This document shows positions 23,235 to 31,702 of a stretch of 64,000 nucleotides of DNA, one piece after another. A program made the translations under genes and the position numbers. The stretch's first letter is position 1; the number at the start of each line of letters is the position of its first letter. The notes under the pieces were generated by a model, which had not been told where the DNA came from, did no database searches, and worked only from the letters and a program-made list of their open reading frames with translations. This DNA comes from Streptomyces sp. PKU-EA00015 (GTDB taxonomy: Bacteria; Actinomycetota; Actinomycetes; Streptomycetales; Streptomycetaceae): the NCBI RefSeq assembly GCF_013387495.1, contig NZ_JABZEE010000032.1:62001-126000 (forward strand), written 5' to 3'.

Positions 23235-24893
23235 TCAGGCCGGGCTCTCGGGCCTGCGACCGGCCGGGACGGGCTCGGCGGTCGCGATCGTGCGGCGCGC
23301 GGCGGGCACCTCCGGGCGGCGGGCCGCCGGGACGTCCGCTTCGCGGCGGCCCTCCGGCGCACACTCCATCACCCGCGGCAGCCGCAGTGCGGCGAACGCG
23401 CCGATGAGCAGGAGACCTGCGCTGACCAGGAGCGTGACGTGCAGACCGTTCACGAAGGAGTGCCGCGCGGTGGTGCGCAGCAGGTCACCGACGGGGCCGC
23501 CGATGCGCTCGGCCTCCTGGTAGGCCTCGCCGAGCGAGTGCGCGGCGGCGGAACTCGCGGACGCGGGCACCCCGGCGAGGGAGGCCACGGACGGTCCGTA
23601 CGCCGCGTTCATCACGCTGCCGAGCAGCGCGATGCCCATGCCGGCGCCGAGCTGGTAGGAGGTCTCGCCGATGGCGGCCGCTCCCCCGGCCTGCTCGGGC
23701 GGCGCCTCGCTGAGCATCGACTCGTACGCGGCGAAGAGCGTGGTCTGCAGACCGAAGCCGAGCAGGACGAAGCCCCCGGTGAGCAGCAGCGGCCGGTCGT
23801 GCTGCCCCATCAGGACGAGCAGCAGTACGGCGGCGGCCGTGAGGACGAAGCCCCAGCCGACCATCCGGCGCGGCCCGACGCGGCGCAGGGTGTACGAGCC
23901 CGTGGCGCCCGCGGCCATCGCCGCGAAGGTCAGCGGCAGCAGGCGCAGCCCGGTCTCCAGGGGGCTGAGCCCGAGGACCAGCTGAAGGTACTGGACCGCT
24001 ATCAGCTCCAGGCCGACGAGCGCCAGCATCGCGAGGACGATGCAGCCGACGGAGGTCGAGAAGGCGGGCCGGGCGAACATGCGCATGTCGATGAGCGGGT
24101 GCTCGCGCCGCTTCTGGCGGCGCACGAAGACCACGAGCAGGACGGCGCCGACGAGCAGCGGCCCCACGGTCCTGATGTCGAGCAGTCCCTCGCCGGCGCC
24201 CAGCCGCTTGACCCCGAGGACCATTCCCAGCACGCCGGCCGCGGCCATCAGCGCGCCGAGCACGTCCCAGGGACCGTCGTGCCCGCCGCGGGACTCGGGC
24301 AGGAGCCAGCGGCCGACGGGCAGGATCAGGGCCATCAGCGGAATGTTGACGAGGAAGACCGAGCCCCACCAGAAGTTCTCGACGAGGAAGCCGCCGAGCA
24401 CCGGTCCGGTGGCGGCGCCCACCGCGGCGACCGCGGTCCAGATGCCGATGGCCGTAGCCCGCTCGCGCCGGTCGGGGAAGACGGCCCGCAGGATCGAGAG
24501 CGTCGCGGGCATGATCATCGCGCCGCCGACGCCCAGCAACGCGCGGGCGCCGATCAGCACCTCGGGGCTGGGCGCGAAGGCGGCGACGGCGGAGGCCAGG
24601 CCGAAGAGGCCGTAGCCGATGAGCAGCAGCCGTCTGCGTCCGACCCGGTCGCCCAGCGTGCCGAACATGATCAGCAGCGAGGCGCAGACGAGGGGATAGG
24701 CGTCCACGACCCACAGCAGCTCGACGCCGCTCGGACGCAGGTCCTCCGTGACCGCGGGGACGGCGACGTGCAGGACGGTCGCGTCCAGGGCGACCAGCAG
24801 CAGGCTGACGCAGAGGACTATCAGGACGACCCAGCGGTTGGCACCGCCGCCGGCAGCGCGCAGGCGTGCCCCGGCCGTGGTCGTCACGGACAT
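23235..24893 (-). CDS. MFS multidrug exporter, 14-helix DHA2 (EmrB/QacA) type
   Basis: A 552-residue drug:proton antiporter of the inner membrane. Fourteen hydrophobic segments are apparent. Family motifs include LLLVALDATVLHVAVPAV (DHA2 motif D1-like) and MFGTLGDRVGRRRLLLIGYG (motif A). GARALLGVGGAMIMPATLSI and AAVGAATGPVLGGFLVENF (motif C) follow. Start ATG 24893 (MSVTTTAG) follows GGGAGG at 8 nt. The C-terminal 45 residues are Arg/Ala/Pro-rich and cytoplasmic. There is no adjacent TetR or MarR regulator, and it may be read from its own promoter in the 430-bp region upstream. Substrate unknown. Confidence 0.93.
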   Translation of the reverse strand: MSVTTTAGARLRAAGGGANRWVVLIVLCVSLLLVALDATVLHVAVPAVTEDLRPSGVELLWVVDAYPLVCASLLIMFGTLGDRVGRRRLLLIGYGLFGLASAVAAFAPSPEVLIGARALLGVGGAMIMPATLSILRAVFPDRRERATAIGIWTAVAAVGAATGPVLGGFLVENFWWGSVFLVNIPLMALILPVGRWLLPESRGGHDGPWDVLGALMAAAGVLGMVLGVKRLGAGEGLLDIRTVGPLLVGAVLLVVFVRRQKRREHPLIDMRMFARPAFSTSVGCIVLAMLALVGLELIAVQYLQLVLGLSPLETGLRLLPLTFAAMAAGATGSYTLRRVGPRRMVGWGFVLTAAAVLLLVLMGQHDRPLLLTGGFVLLGFGLQTTLFAAYESMLSEAPPEQAGGAAAIGETSYQLGAGMGIALLGSVMNAAYGPSVASLAGVPASASSAAAHSLGEAYQEAERIGGPVGDLLRTTARHSFVNGLHVTLLVSAGLLLIGAFAALRLPRVMECAPEGRREADVPAARRPEVPAARRTIATAEPVPAGRRPESPA

Positions 24894-25327
24894 GTACGAA
24901 CCTCCCAGTGAAGCCTCGCGCTCGGTGGACCGGCCGGGGACGGTGATGGTGGCTGGTCCCGCAGGGCGGCCCGGCATCGACGGGCGAGTGGCGCCAGCGT
25001 ACGCGAGTTCCCGCGCGGTGCGCGTGGCCGATCTCTCACCTCCGCTCGGGGCCGGGTGTGGCGTACGCCACTCGCTCCGGCGCCCGGAGCGGATACGGAG
25101 CCGTTCTGAACGGCACGGAAATTCCACGCACTGCCCCGGTGAACCATTTCCGGCACCCGCCGGGAATGCCTGCGGGAAGACCGTCCGATAAATAGGGAAC
25201 AAGGCCACCGGTCTTTCCTGGCGGGCCGTGAATTGAACGGGATCTGAGACAAACTCCACATCACATAGGCATCACGAAAGGAGTGGATCGGCCTATCCGG
25301 CCACTCACTCCCTGTAACGTCGATTGG
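24894..25327. other. Divergent intergenic region MFS / PAP2
   Basis: About 430 bp holding promoters for two divergent genes. AT-richer blocks occur at 25110-25140 and 25185-25275. An in-frame GTG at 25283 could extend the PAP2 protein by 15 residues, but its sequence (DRPIRPLTPCNVDW) is not family-like. Confidence 0.4.
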
Positions 25328-26347
25328 GTGCGTACCGACATCTTTGCCCGGCTGGACCGGGAGCCGGAACCGCCGAAGATTGAGATCCCGCGGATGAGCC
25401 GCACACGTCTCGCGCTCTTCGGCGGGACGTCCGCGTTCTACGTGGCCATCGTGGTCGCCGTACTGGCGTCGACGTGGCTCGTCGCCCTGGACTGGAAGCT
25501 CATGCTCTTCCGTCCCTACGAGCAGTGGCCCGAGCAGCACGCGTTTCTCGACTACTTCGTCGTACTCGGCCAGCGCGGCCCGACGGCCGTCATGGTCGCG
25601 GCCTGGCTGGGCTGGCGCTCCTGGCGTCAGCACACCCTCCGGCCCCTGCTGGCGCTCGGCGCGGCCCTGCTGCTGCTGAACGTCACCGTGGGCGCGGTCA
25701 AGATCGGACTCGGCCGGCTCGGCCCCCACTACGCGACGCAGATCGGCTCGGCCGAGCTCTTCGCCGGCGGCGATATATTTCCTTCCGGACATACCGCCAA
25801 TGCCGTGGTGACCTGGGGCATTCTGGCCTATCTCGCCACCACGCCCAGGGCCCGCCGGTATCTGTCGGCCCTGTCGGCCGTGGTCTCCCTGGGCGTGGGG
25901 CTGACCACCGTGTACCTCGGTACGCACTGGCTGAGCGACGTCCTGCTCGGCTGGGCCGCGGGACTGCTGATCCTGCTGGGACTGCCCTGGTGCGAGCCGG
26001 TCATCGTCCGCGCCGAGCGGTTCGTCCTGGGCCTGCGGGACCAGTGGCGCTCGCGCCGGACGCTGTCGCCCTCCCGGCCCGTCGCGGCGGGCGGCCCGCG
26101 GCAGGCGGTGTTCCCGCTCCGGGTGCCCGCACCCGCGGCGGACGATCCGTCACGGGAGCCGGTGGCCGTTGTCGGCGGGAGCCGGCCCGGTTCACCGGCC
26201 GGTACGAGGACGACGACACACCCGGCCACGGCGCATCCGACGGCGACGCATCCGCAGCGCCCGCACACGGTGCGCTCCGAGCGCTCGCCGGTCACCGCGT
26301 CGGGCAGCAGACGCCCGCCGCACTCGCGGTCCGTCACGGGCGGCTGA
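25328..26347 (+). CDS. PAP2-family membrane phosphatase
   Basis: A 339-residue integral membrane phosphatase, probably acting on a lipid phosphate or pyrophosphate on the outer face of the membrane. The three PAP2 motifs are present: KIGLGRLGP (KX6RP-like), FPSGHTANAV (PSGH) and VYLGTHWLSDVLLGW (a variant of SRX5HX3D in which Tyr-Leu-Gly precedes the His). Six hydrophobic helices span residues 30-230. The last 100 residues are a Pro/Thr/Arg/His-rich cytoplasmic tail. GTG 25328 (MRTDIFARLDREPEPPKIEIP) is chosen for protein-like sequence; no good Shine-Dalgarno precedes it or the earlier GTG 25283. Confidence 0.88.
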   Translation: MRTDIFARLDREPEPPKIEIPRMSRTRLALFGGTSAFYVAIVVAVLASTWLVALDWKLMLFRPYEQWPEQHAFLDYFVVLGQRGPTAVMVAAWLGWRSWRQHTLRPLLALGAALLLLNVTVGAVKIGLGRLGPHYATQIGSAELFAGGDIFPSGHTANAVVTWGILAYLATTPRARRYLSALSAVVSLGVGLTTVYLGTHWLSDVLLGWAAGLLILLGLPWCEPVIVRAERFVLGLRDQWRSRRTLSPSRPVAAGGPRQAVFPLRVPAPAADDPSREPVAVVGGSRPGSPAGTRTTTHPATAHPTATHPQRPHTVRSERSPVTASGSRRPPHSRSVTGG

Positions 26348-26363
26348 GCGGGGACGGCCACGG

Positions 26364-26397
26364 GAAAGGTCCCGGCACATCGGTGCCGGGGCCTTTC
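26364..26397. terminator. Bidirectional hairpin terminator
   Basis: GAAAGGTCCCGGCAC paired with GTGCCGGGGCCTTTC, loop about 4 nt, one mismatch. It lies between the convergent PAP2 and I78-inhibitor genes. Confidence 0.8.
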
Positions 26398-26420
26398 GCG
26401 CGTCTGCCCCGGGGCGCCGG

Positions 26421-26636
26421 TCAGCCCTTCCAGCAGCGGATGACCACGTCGTCGCGCACCTCGAAGTTGAGCCGGCCCGCCACGTACTCCATCGTGATGA
26501 TCGAGCCGGGGGGCAGCGCTCTGACGGTCGTCCAGCCGCGCTCGCGGGCCTGCTGCTCGGCCGCCCGCGCGCCGAGGCCGACATAGGAATCGGGCGCGTC
26601 GTCGGGCTGCTCGGGAGGTGTCGGTATGGGTGCCAT
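26421..26636 (-). CDS. Small I78-family peptidase-inhibitor-like protein
   Basis: A 71-residue protein. The C-terminal 45 residues (ERGWTTVRALPPGSIITMEY, then VAGRLNFEVRDDVVIRCWKG) fit the potato-inhibitor-like I78 fold: a strand, an exposed loop carrying the reactive site, and the RLNxxxD strand pair. No signal peptide is present, so it would act in the cytoplasm unless exported otherwise. The N-terminal 25 residues are Pro/Asp-rich. ATG 26636 has GGTGGAG upstream. Similarity to inhibitors is structural-pattern level; inhibition is not established for most members. Confidence 0.75.
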   Translation of the reverse strand: MAPIPTPPEQPDDAPDSYVGLGARAAEQQARERGWTTVRALPPGSIITMEYVAGRLNFEVRDDVVIRCWKG

Positions 26637-26898
26637 GCACTCCACCGTAGGCGGCAGCGGACGGTGACGGAAGGCGGGAAGTCGATCACCCCAGCAGCCC
26701 CGGGTACCTCACCGGTCACGCTTCTGTCACAGGATCTCGACACCTGCCCGGAAGGGCTTCCGCGTGACCCCGTTCACCCGAACGGGCGCTCCTCGCGCGT
26801 TCTCCTGATAATTCAACCGAGCCATTGACGATCAAGCGGAATTTCCTCGCGGAATTACCGGAGCCACCGGCGGTCCGAATTGACACGGCAGGGAGAAT

Positions 26899-27909
26899 TC
26901 ACGACTCCCTCACAGAATCCCCATCATCCGTTCCCAGGCCGCGATCCGCCTCGTACGCCAGAGCACGCGAGAGGCGGTCGCGTACCTCCCGGACGCGATC
27001 GGTCAGCTCCGGCGGCTCCACCACCTCGAAGTCCACGCCCATCAGCATCACGTGGATCACCAGCACGTCCAGGCCGGTGGCACCGGTGCGCAGCAGGCAG
27101 TGCGACGCGTCGACGGGCTCCAGCACCCCGTCGGACGGCCCGATCGTCTGCGCCGCCCGCTCGGCGGAGGTGTGGAGTCTGATGACCGCGCGGGCCGCGT
27201 ACGCCTTGGTGGAGACGCCCCGGGAGACATAGGCGGCCAGGTCGTCGGCAGGCGGCGTGCGCGGGGTGAAGCGCGGGCCGTGCGGCGGCTTCGGCGTGAT
27301 CCGGTCCGCGCGGAACGTGCGCCAGTCCTCCCGGTCGACGTCCCAGGCCACCAGGTACCAGCGCCGTTCGGTGCACACCAGCCGGTGCGGCTCGACCGTG
27401 CGGCGGGTCGCGGAGCCGGCGTGGTCGAGGTACTCGAACCGCAGCCGTTCGCTGTCGCGGCAGGCGTTCGCGAGCTCCGTCAGGACGGACGGGTCGAGCC
27501 GGGCCTGCGGCGTCCGCAGCATCGGCACCGTGAAGGCGTTGAGCGCGCTCACCCGGCGGCGCAGCCGGCCCGGCAGCACCTGCTCCAGTTTGGCGAGGGC
27601 ACGTACGGACGTCTCGCCGATGCCCTCGATGCCCTGGCCGGCCGCCGTGCGCAGGCCCACGGCGACGGCCACCGCCTCGTCGTCGTCGAGCAGCAGCGGC
27701 GGCAGCTCGGCGCCCGCCCCCAGCTGGTAGCCGCCGCCCGTGCCGGGGCTGGCGTTGACGGGATAGCCGAGTTCGCGCAGCCGGTCCACGTCACGGCGCA
27801 CGGTGCGCGGCGTGACGCCGAGCCGTTCGGCGAGGTCGGCGCCCGACCATTCGCGATGGGCCTGCAGCAGAGAGAGCAGGCGCAGGAGTCGTGCCGAGGT
27901 CTCCAACAT
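26899..27909 (-). CDS. YafY-type transcriptional regulator (HTH_11 + WYL)
   Basis: A 336-residue one-component regulator. Residues 1-60 form a winged helix (SGADLAERLGVTPRTVRRDV with RELGYPVNASPGTGGGY as the wing). Residues 135-215 are the WYL ligand-binding domain (RRTVEPHRLVCTERRWYLVA, then WDVDREDWRTFRADRIT), and a C-terminal WCX extension follows. WYL proteins bind nucleic acid or nucleotide ligands in several systems. It stands alone, with its own 260-bp upstream spacing from the glycosyltransferase unit. ATG 27909 starts MLETSARLLRLLSLLQ, the normal family opening. Confidence 0.92.
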   Translation of the reverse strand: MLETSARLLRLLSLLQAHREWSGADLAERLGVTPRTVRRDVDRLRELGYPVNASPGTGGGYQLGAGAELPPLLLDDDEAVAVAVGLRTAAGQGIEGIGETSVRALAKLEQVLPGRLRRRVSALNAFTVPMLRTPQARLDPSVLTELANACRDSERLRFEYLDHAGSATRRTVEPHRLVCTERRWYLVAWDVDREDWRTFRADRITPKPPHGPRFTPRTPPADDLAAYVSRGVSTKAYAARAVIRLHTSAERAAQTIGPSDGVLEPVDASHCLLRTGATGLDVLVIHVMLMGVDFEVVEPPELTDRVREVRDRLSRALAYEADRGLGTDDGDSVRES

Positions 27910-27983
27910 GCGGCCGAGTCTGCCAGCCCTTGCGGACAGGTCCTGTCCGCGGTGACTCTGCGTGCGCGCCCGGCGCGAGGACG

Positions 27984-28775
27984 TCAGCCCGCTGCGGTGA
28001 CGCGCACGCAGAGGTCGTTGTCACCCGTGTAGCAGGGCGCGGCCAGACGGCTCTGCGTCCGCTGCTTCGGATAGACGAAGATGCCCTTCTTGTCCCAGAC
28101 GTCGTCGAGTATGCGGGAGATCCTTATGCCCTCGGCGTCCGCCGCGGGCCGCAGCCACAGCTCCCACAGCTGCTCCTTGCCGCCCGGTGAGCCGGCGATC
28201 GGCGCGTACGGCAGCGTGAAGCCGAACGCGCGGCCCTGGCCGGTCACGGGTACCTCGTGGACCCGGCCGCCCGAGCTCAGGCGGGCCTCGGCCACCGCAC
28301 CCTCACCGAGCGAGGCCCCGTACAGCAGTCCCTCCACGGACACCGTGCCCTGCCCGGGAGTGAGGCCGATGTCGCCGGCCTCCGCGTGCGGGGCGCGGAC
28401 CCAGCAGCGGACCGCGAGCCCGCCCTGGGCCGTCGGATACGGGACCCGCACGGCGATCCGGTCCGCCTCGGGGACCAGGTCGACGAGGGCCCGCAGGTCG
28501 CGGACACCGGACTCGACGGGCTCCCCGGAGGCGGTGAGAACCTCCCACCGGCCCTCGGCCAGCTCGGTCGCGGCCGCCAGCACCGCCCGCGCCGTGCCGT
28601 CGCCCGCGTCGGTCAGCGGCAGCCGCACCTCGTCGCCGGAGCCGCCCCCGCCGGTGAGCCGCAGGACGAGCGCGGCGCCCGCTGCCACCGCCTCGAAGAC
28701 GATGTCGCCCGATGCCTCGGCAACGCAGTCCGCCCGCGGGGTCCGCCGTCCGCCGGCCGTGCTGGACGTGCTCAT
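27984..28775 (-). CDS. Unknown protein coupled to glycosyltransferase
   Basis: A 263-residue protein of no family I can name. It has repeated short beta-strand-like stretches (DIVFEAVAAGAALVLRLTGG, DRIAVRVPYPTAQGGLAVRC, VHEVPVTGQGRAFGFTLPY), suggesting two beta-sandwich domains. The C-terminal section contains ISRILDDVWDKKGIFVYPKQ. There is no signal peptide or membrane segment. Its start overlaps the glycosyltransferase stop in ATGA, so the two are made together and probably work together on a surface polymer. Similar pairs occur in other Streptomyces as far as I recall. Confidence 0.7.
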   Translation of the reverse strand: MSTSSTAGGRRTPRADCVAEASGDIVFEAVAAGAALVLRLTGGGGSGDEVRLPLTDAGDGTARAVLAAATELAEGRWEVLTASGEPVESGVRDLRALVDLVPEADRIAVRVPYPTAQGGLAVRCWVRAPHAEAGDIGLTPGQGTVSVEGLLYGASLGEGAVAEARLSSGGRVHEVPVTGQGRAFGFTLPYAPIAGSPGGKEQLWELWLRPAADAEGIRISRILDDVWDKKGIFVYPKQRTQSRLAAPCYTGDNDLCVRVTAAG

Positions 28776-30058
28776 GTGCTCTTCTTCCCTCGGCGGATCA
28801 CGTCCGCGGCAACATAACGCAGGGAGTAGGCCCCGTCATAGAGCGCGCTTCTGCCGCGGTGCAGCGCCTCGCGCACCGCGCCGCTGCCCCTGCGCCGGGC
28901 GCCGCGGGCGACGAGTTCGGCGAACAGCGCCTCGTGCCGCTCGGCGATCCGCACCGGGTCGAACCGCGCGGAGGCGGCGAGCGCCGCCTGTCCGGTACGC
29001 CGCCGGAGCTCGTCGTCCTGGATGAGTTCGAGCAGCGCGGCGGCGAAGGCGTCGACGTCGCCGACCGGCACGAGCAGGCCGTCGGCACGGTCGTCGATGA
29101 TCTCGCCCGGCCCGTGCGGGCAGTCGGTCGACACGACCGGGAGCCCGCAGCGCATGGCCTCCACGATGGTCATGCCGAAGGACTCCAGGGTGGACGTGAC
29201 GGCCGCGACGGAGCCCTTGACCCACTCGGGCTCCAGCGGGTTCACCGTGCCCATGAGGAAGACATGGTTGTGCAGCCCGCGCTCCTCGATCAGGGCGCGC
29301 AGCGCCTTCTTCTCGTTGCCGGTCGCGTCCCCGCTGCCGTAGATCCGCAGCCGCCAGTCCGGGCGGACGGCGACCACCTTGGCGAAGGCCTCGACGAGCA
29401 CGTCGTAGCGCTTGACGCGGGTGAGCCGGCCGGCCGCCACGACCCACTTGGCGCGGGAGTCCGCGGGTGGGACCTTCGGTGCGGGCACGCTGTTGGGCAC
29501 CGCCTCGACACGGACGCCCGGGAGGTCGAGCCGCTCGCGGTAGGCGCGGGCATCGGCCTCGGTGACGGTGGTGATCGCGTCCAGGACCGCGTAGCGGTGG
29601 CCGATCTCCCGGCGCAGCCGGTAACCGTGGCTGTCCAGTGTCAGGTGCTCCTGGGCGATCCGCACGACACCGCGCGGCGCCTGCCGGGCGATGTGCACGT
29701 TGAGGCCGGGTCTGGTGCCGATCACGACGTCGGCGTCCAGCGACTCGAGGTGCGCCCCGATCCGCAGGTCGGTGAGGCGGCTGTACTGCTTGTGCCGGCC
29801 GTCGCCGCGCGGGAAGACCTTCGCGGGCCGCTTCGCGAGCGGGTCGTCGCCGTCGTAGCCGGGGCTCTTTCTGCGCAGGTCGACGAGGTGCTTCATGGTC
29901 ACGCCCGCCGGAGCGCCCATCGTCGGCTCGTCGCGGTGGCGGAAGACGGAGACGATCTCGACGTCGTGCCGTTCGGCCAGCGCCTCGGCGAGATTGAACG
30001 TCGTGCGGATCGTTCCCCCGATGCCGTAGGCATTGTGAAGCAGAAATGACAAACGCAT
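28772..30058 (-). CDS. GT4 family glycosyltransferase
   Basis: A 428-residue GT-B glycosyltransferase. The N-terminal acceptor domain opens MRLSFLLHNAYGIGGTIRT, with the glycine-rich loop of GT4 enzymes. The donor domain has VVAAGRLTRVKRYDVLVEAF and the phosphate/ribose-binding E-X7-E motif in TLESFGMTIVEAMRCGLPVV. The C-terminal helix carries many arginines (ARRRGSGAVREALHRGR) and may touch the membrane. It lies upstream of and overlaps the unknown 27984 gene. The combination with a coupled beta-protein hints at a wall teichoic-type or other anionic polymer, but that is inference. Confidence 0.9.
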   Translation of the reverse strand: MRLSFLLHNAYGIGGTIRTTFNLAEALAERHDVEIVSVFRHRDEPTMGAPAGVTMKHLVDLRRKSPGYDGDDPLAKRPAKVFPRGDGRHKQYSRLTDLRIGAHLESLDADVVIGTRPGLNVHIARQAPRGVVRIAQEHLTLDSHGYRLRREIGHRYAVLDAITTVTEADARAYRERLDLPGVRVEAVPNSVPAPKVPPADSRAKWVVAAGRLTRVKRYDVLVEAFAKVVAVRPDWRLRIYGSGDATGNEKKALRALIEERGLHNHVFLMGTVNPLEPEWVKGSVAAVTSTLESFGMTIVEAMRCGLPVVSTDCPHGPGEIIDDRADGLLVPVGDVDAFAAALLELIQDDELRRRTGQAALAASARFDPVRIAERHEALFAELVARGARRRGSGAVREALHRGRSALYDGAYSLRYVAADVIRRGKKST

Positions 30059-30298
30059 ACGGCGCCACGTCCCCCTGATGTTCTTCGCTCCCCCGGGTCG
30101 GTGGGGGCCCCGGCTGAACTGTACTGGCCGGTCAGGGCCGGTACAGGAACCGGGGCGCCGTGCGGCGGTGGCCCGCGCCGCGCCCGTCCGGTGGCGATTC
30201 GGTGCCGCTTCACGCGTGACCCCTGCCGCATATCACCCGTTGACCCGTTATGAGCCGGGACCCGCCCGGCACACGTGATCAAGTCCGAGGAGCCTCCC

Positions 30299-31078
30299 GT
30301 GCCGCGCATGCTCGACGTCAGCGAGGACGTACGCGCCGAGATCGGCGACGAAGAAGCCGACCGGCTGCTCGCCGGCCACAACGCCCCGGGCAGCTACGAC
30401 TGCACCTCCTGCCGCACCCCGGGCGACTCCGAGCAGGAACGCACCAGCACGGTGCTGTTCGTCGGGGAGGAGACCGCCGTTCTCGCCTTCGCCCACGCCA
30501 CCTGCATCCCCTCTCAGGTCGTCCAGGTCGCCGAGGACCAGCTCCAGGGCGCCGTCCGGTCCATCACCGGCGAGGAGCCCCGGACTGCGGGCACAGCCCC
30601 CGAGCAGGCGGTGCTCGGTGTCACCAGCGGTCTGATCCTGATCAACGGGGAGCTGCATCCCGCGCTCGTGGTCGAGCCGACCGCACCCATCGCCCGTCCC
30701 GGCACCTCGGGCGCGGCCGGAGACGAGTTCCTCCCGCTCCTCCTCGAGCAGGGATTCCAGCCGGTCTCCGACGTGAACCAGGTGCCGGGGCAGCTGCCCG
30801 GCTGGTCGGTGCTGGTCGCCATGGGGCAACTGCACGCCGTGCTCCAGCCCGGTACGGGAGGCGGCGGCCAGGTCGCCTGGTGGCAGGCCCATCAGCCGCT
30901 CCAGGTCACGGACGGCTGGCGTACGGCGGCCAACAAGACGCACACGGTGCTGGTGTTCGCCGCACCGGTCGGCTCCATCGGTCAGCAGCCGCGCGAGGAC
31001 CTGCTGCGCGACGCCCTGGAGAAGGCCGCGGCCAACGGGCGCCTGGTGGCCGCCGCGATGCCGCTCGCGGGCACCTGA
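30299..31078 (+). CDS. Conserved Streptomyces hypothetical protein
   Basis: A 259-residue soluble protein. GTG 30299 is chosen over GTG 30275 because GAGGAG lies 6 nt upstream of the former. It begins MPRMLDVSEDVRAEIGDEEA and contains a Cys pair (YDCTSCRTPGD) near residue 35, then HATCIPSQV. The Cys-X2-Cys and later Cys could form a metal site. The remainder has alternating strands and ends with a helix (REDLLRDALEKAAANGRLVA). No domain recognised and no signal peptide. Divergent from the glycosyltransferase. Confidence 0.7.
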   Translation: MPRMLDVSEDVRAEIGDEEADRLLAGHNAPGSYDCTSCRTPGDSEQERTSTVLFVGEETAVLAFAHATCIPSQVVQVAEDQLQGAVRSITGEEPRTAGTAPEQAVLGVTSGLILINGELHPALVVEPTAPIARPGTSGAAGDEFLPLLLEQGFQPVSDVNQVPGQLPGWSVLVAMGQLHAVLQPGTGGGGQVAWWQAHQPLQVTDGWRTAANKTHTVLVFAAPVGSIGQQPREDLLRDALEKAAANGRLVAAAMPLAGT

Positions 31079-31283
31079 CCGTTCGGCGCCGATCCCCCGG
31101 TCGGCATGCCGCCCGCCAGGCCGCGACTCGGCCGAGCCCGGGCACGCGGACGTACGCCCGGAGGAGATCCCGCCCGGGCGCGCGTCCGTGTGCCCGGGCA
31201 CGGCCGCAAGGGCCTTCGTCCCCCGGAAGAATGCAGCTGCTCCCAGCCCGCATCCGCAGGACCCCCGCGTCGTTGCAGGGTAC

Positions 31284-31640
31284 GTGCACTCATACGACCC
31301 CTCCCGCCAGCCGTACCAGAGCCAGATTCCCGCGATGCGCCCGGCGCGTGACGGATCGGCGGGCCACTCGGCCACCCCGATCTACGACGCGCTGTACTCG
31401 GAGTACCTGAGGGCGTTCAAGGCGCTCCCGGGTGACCGCAGCGGCGAGGAGGACCTCCGATTCCGGGCCTTCGGGGCGATGGGACTGCACAGCGGCCGGG
31501 GCGGCTTCAGCGGAGACGGCGACCACACGGAGCATCGCAACACCTCCGCGCAGCAGGGCAATTGGCAGCCGTACTACCAGGTCGGCCGGCACAGCGCCCA
31601 GCCCGCCGCTCTGCCGCCGGCACCGCGCCGGGGGATGTGA
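31284..31640 (+). CDS. Small conserved hypothetical protein
   Basis: A 118-residue protein, Gln/Tyr/Gly/His-rich and probably disordered at both ends, with a helical core (TPIYDALYSEYLRAFKALPG, then DRSGEEDLRFRAFGAMG). GTG 31284 follows CAGGG at 4 nt and is preferred over upstream in-frame starts whose sequence is Pro/Arg-rich. The TPIYDxLxxE string recurs in other Streptomyces hypotheticals. No function assigned. Confidence 0.6.
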   Translation: MHSYDPSRQPYQSQIPAMRPARDGSAGHSATPIYDALYSEYLRAFKALPGDRSGEEDLRFRAFGAMGLHSGRGGFSGDGDHTEHRNTSAQQGNWQPYYQVGRHSAQPAALPPAPRRGM

Positions 31641-31650
31641 CCCGGCCCGC

Positions 31651-31699
31651 GACACGTCGAAGGGTGCCGTCGCCTGGCGACGGCACCCTTCGACGTGTC
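31651..31699. terminator. Long bidirectional hairpin terminator
   Basis: A near-complete 49-nt inverted repeat centred at 31675 (left arm from GACACGTCGAAGGGTGCCG, right arm ending in CTTCGACGTGTC). It lies between the convergent hypothetical gene and der. Confidence 0.85.
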
Positions 31700-31702
31700 A
31701 GG

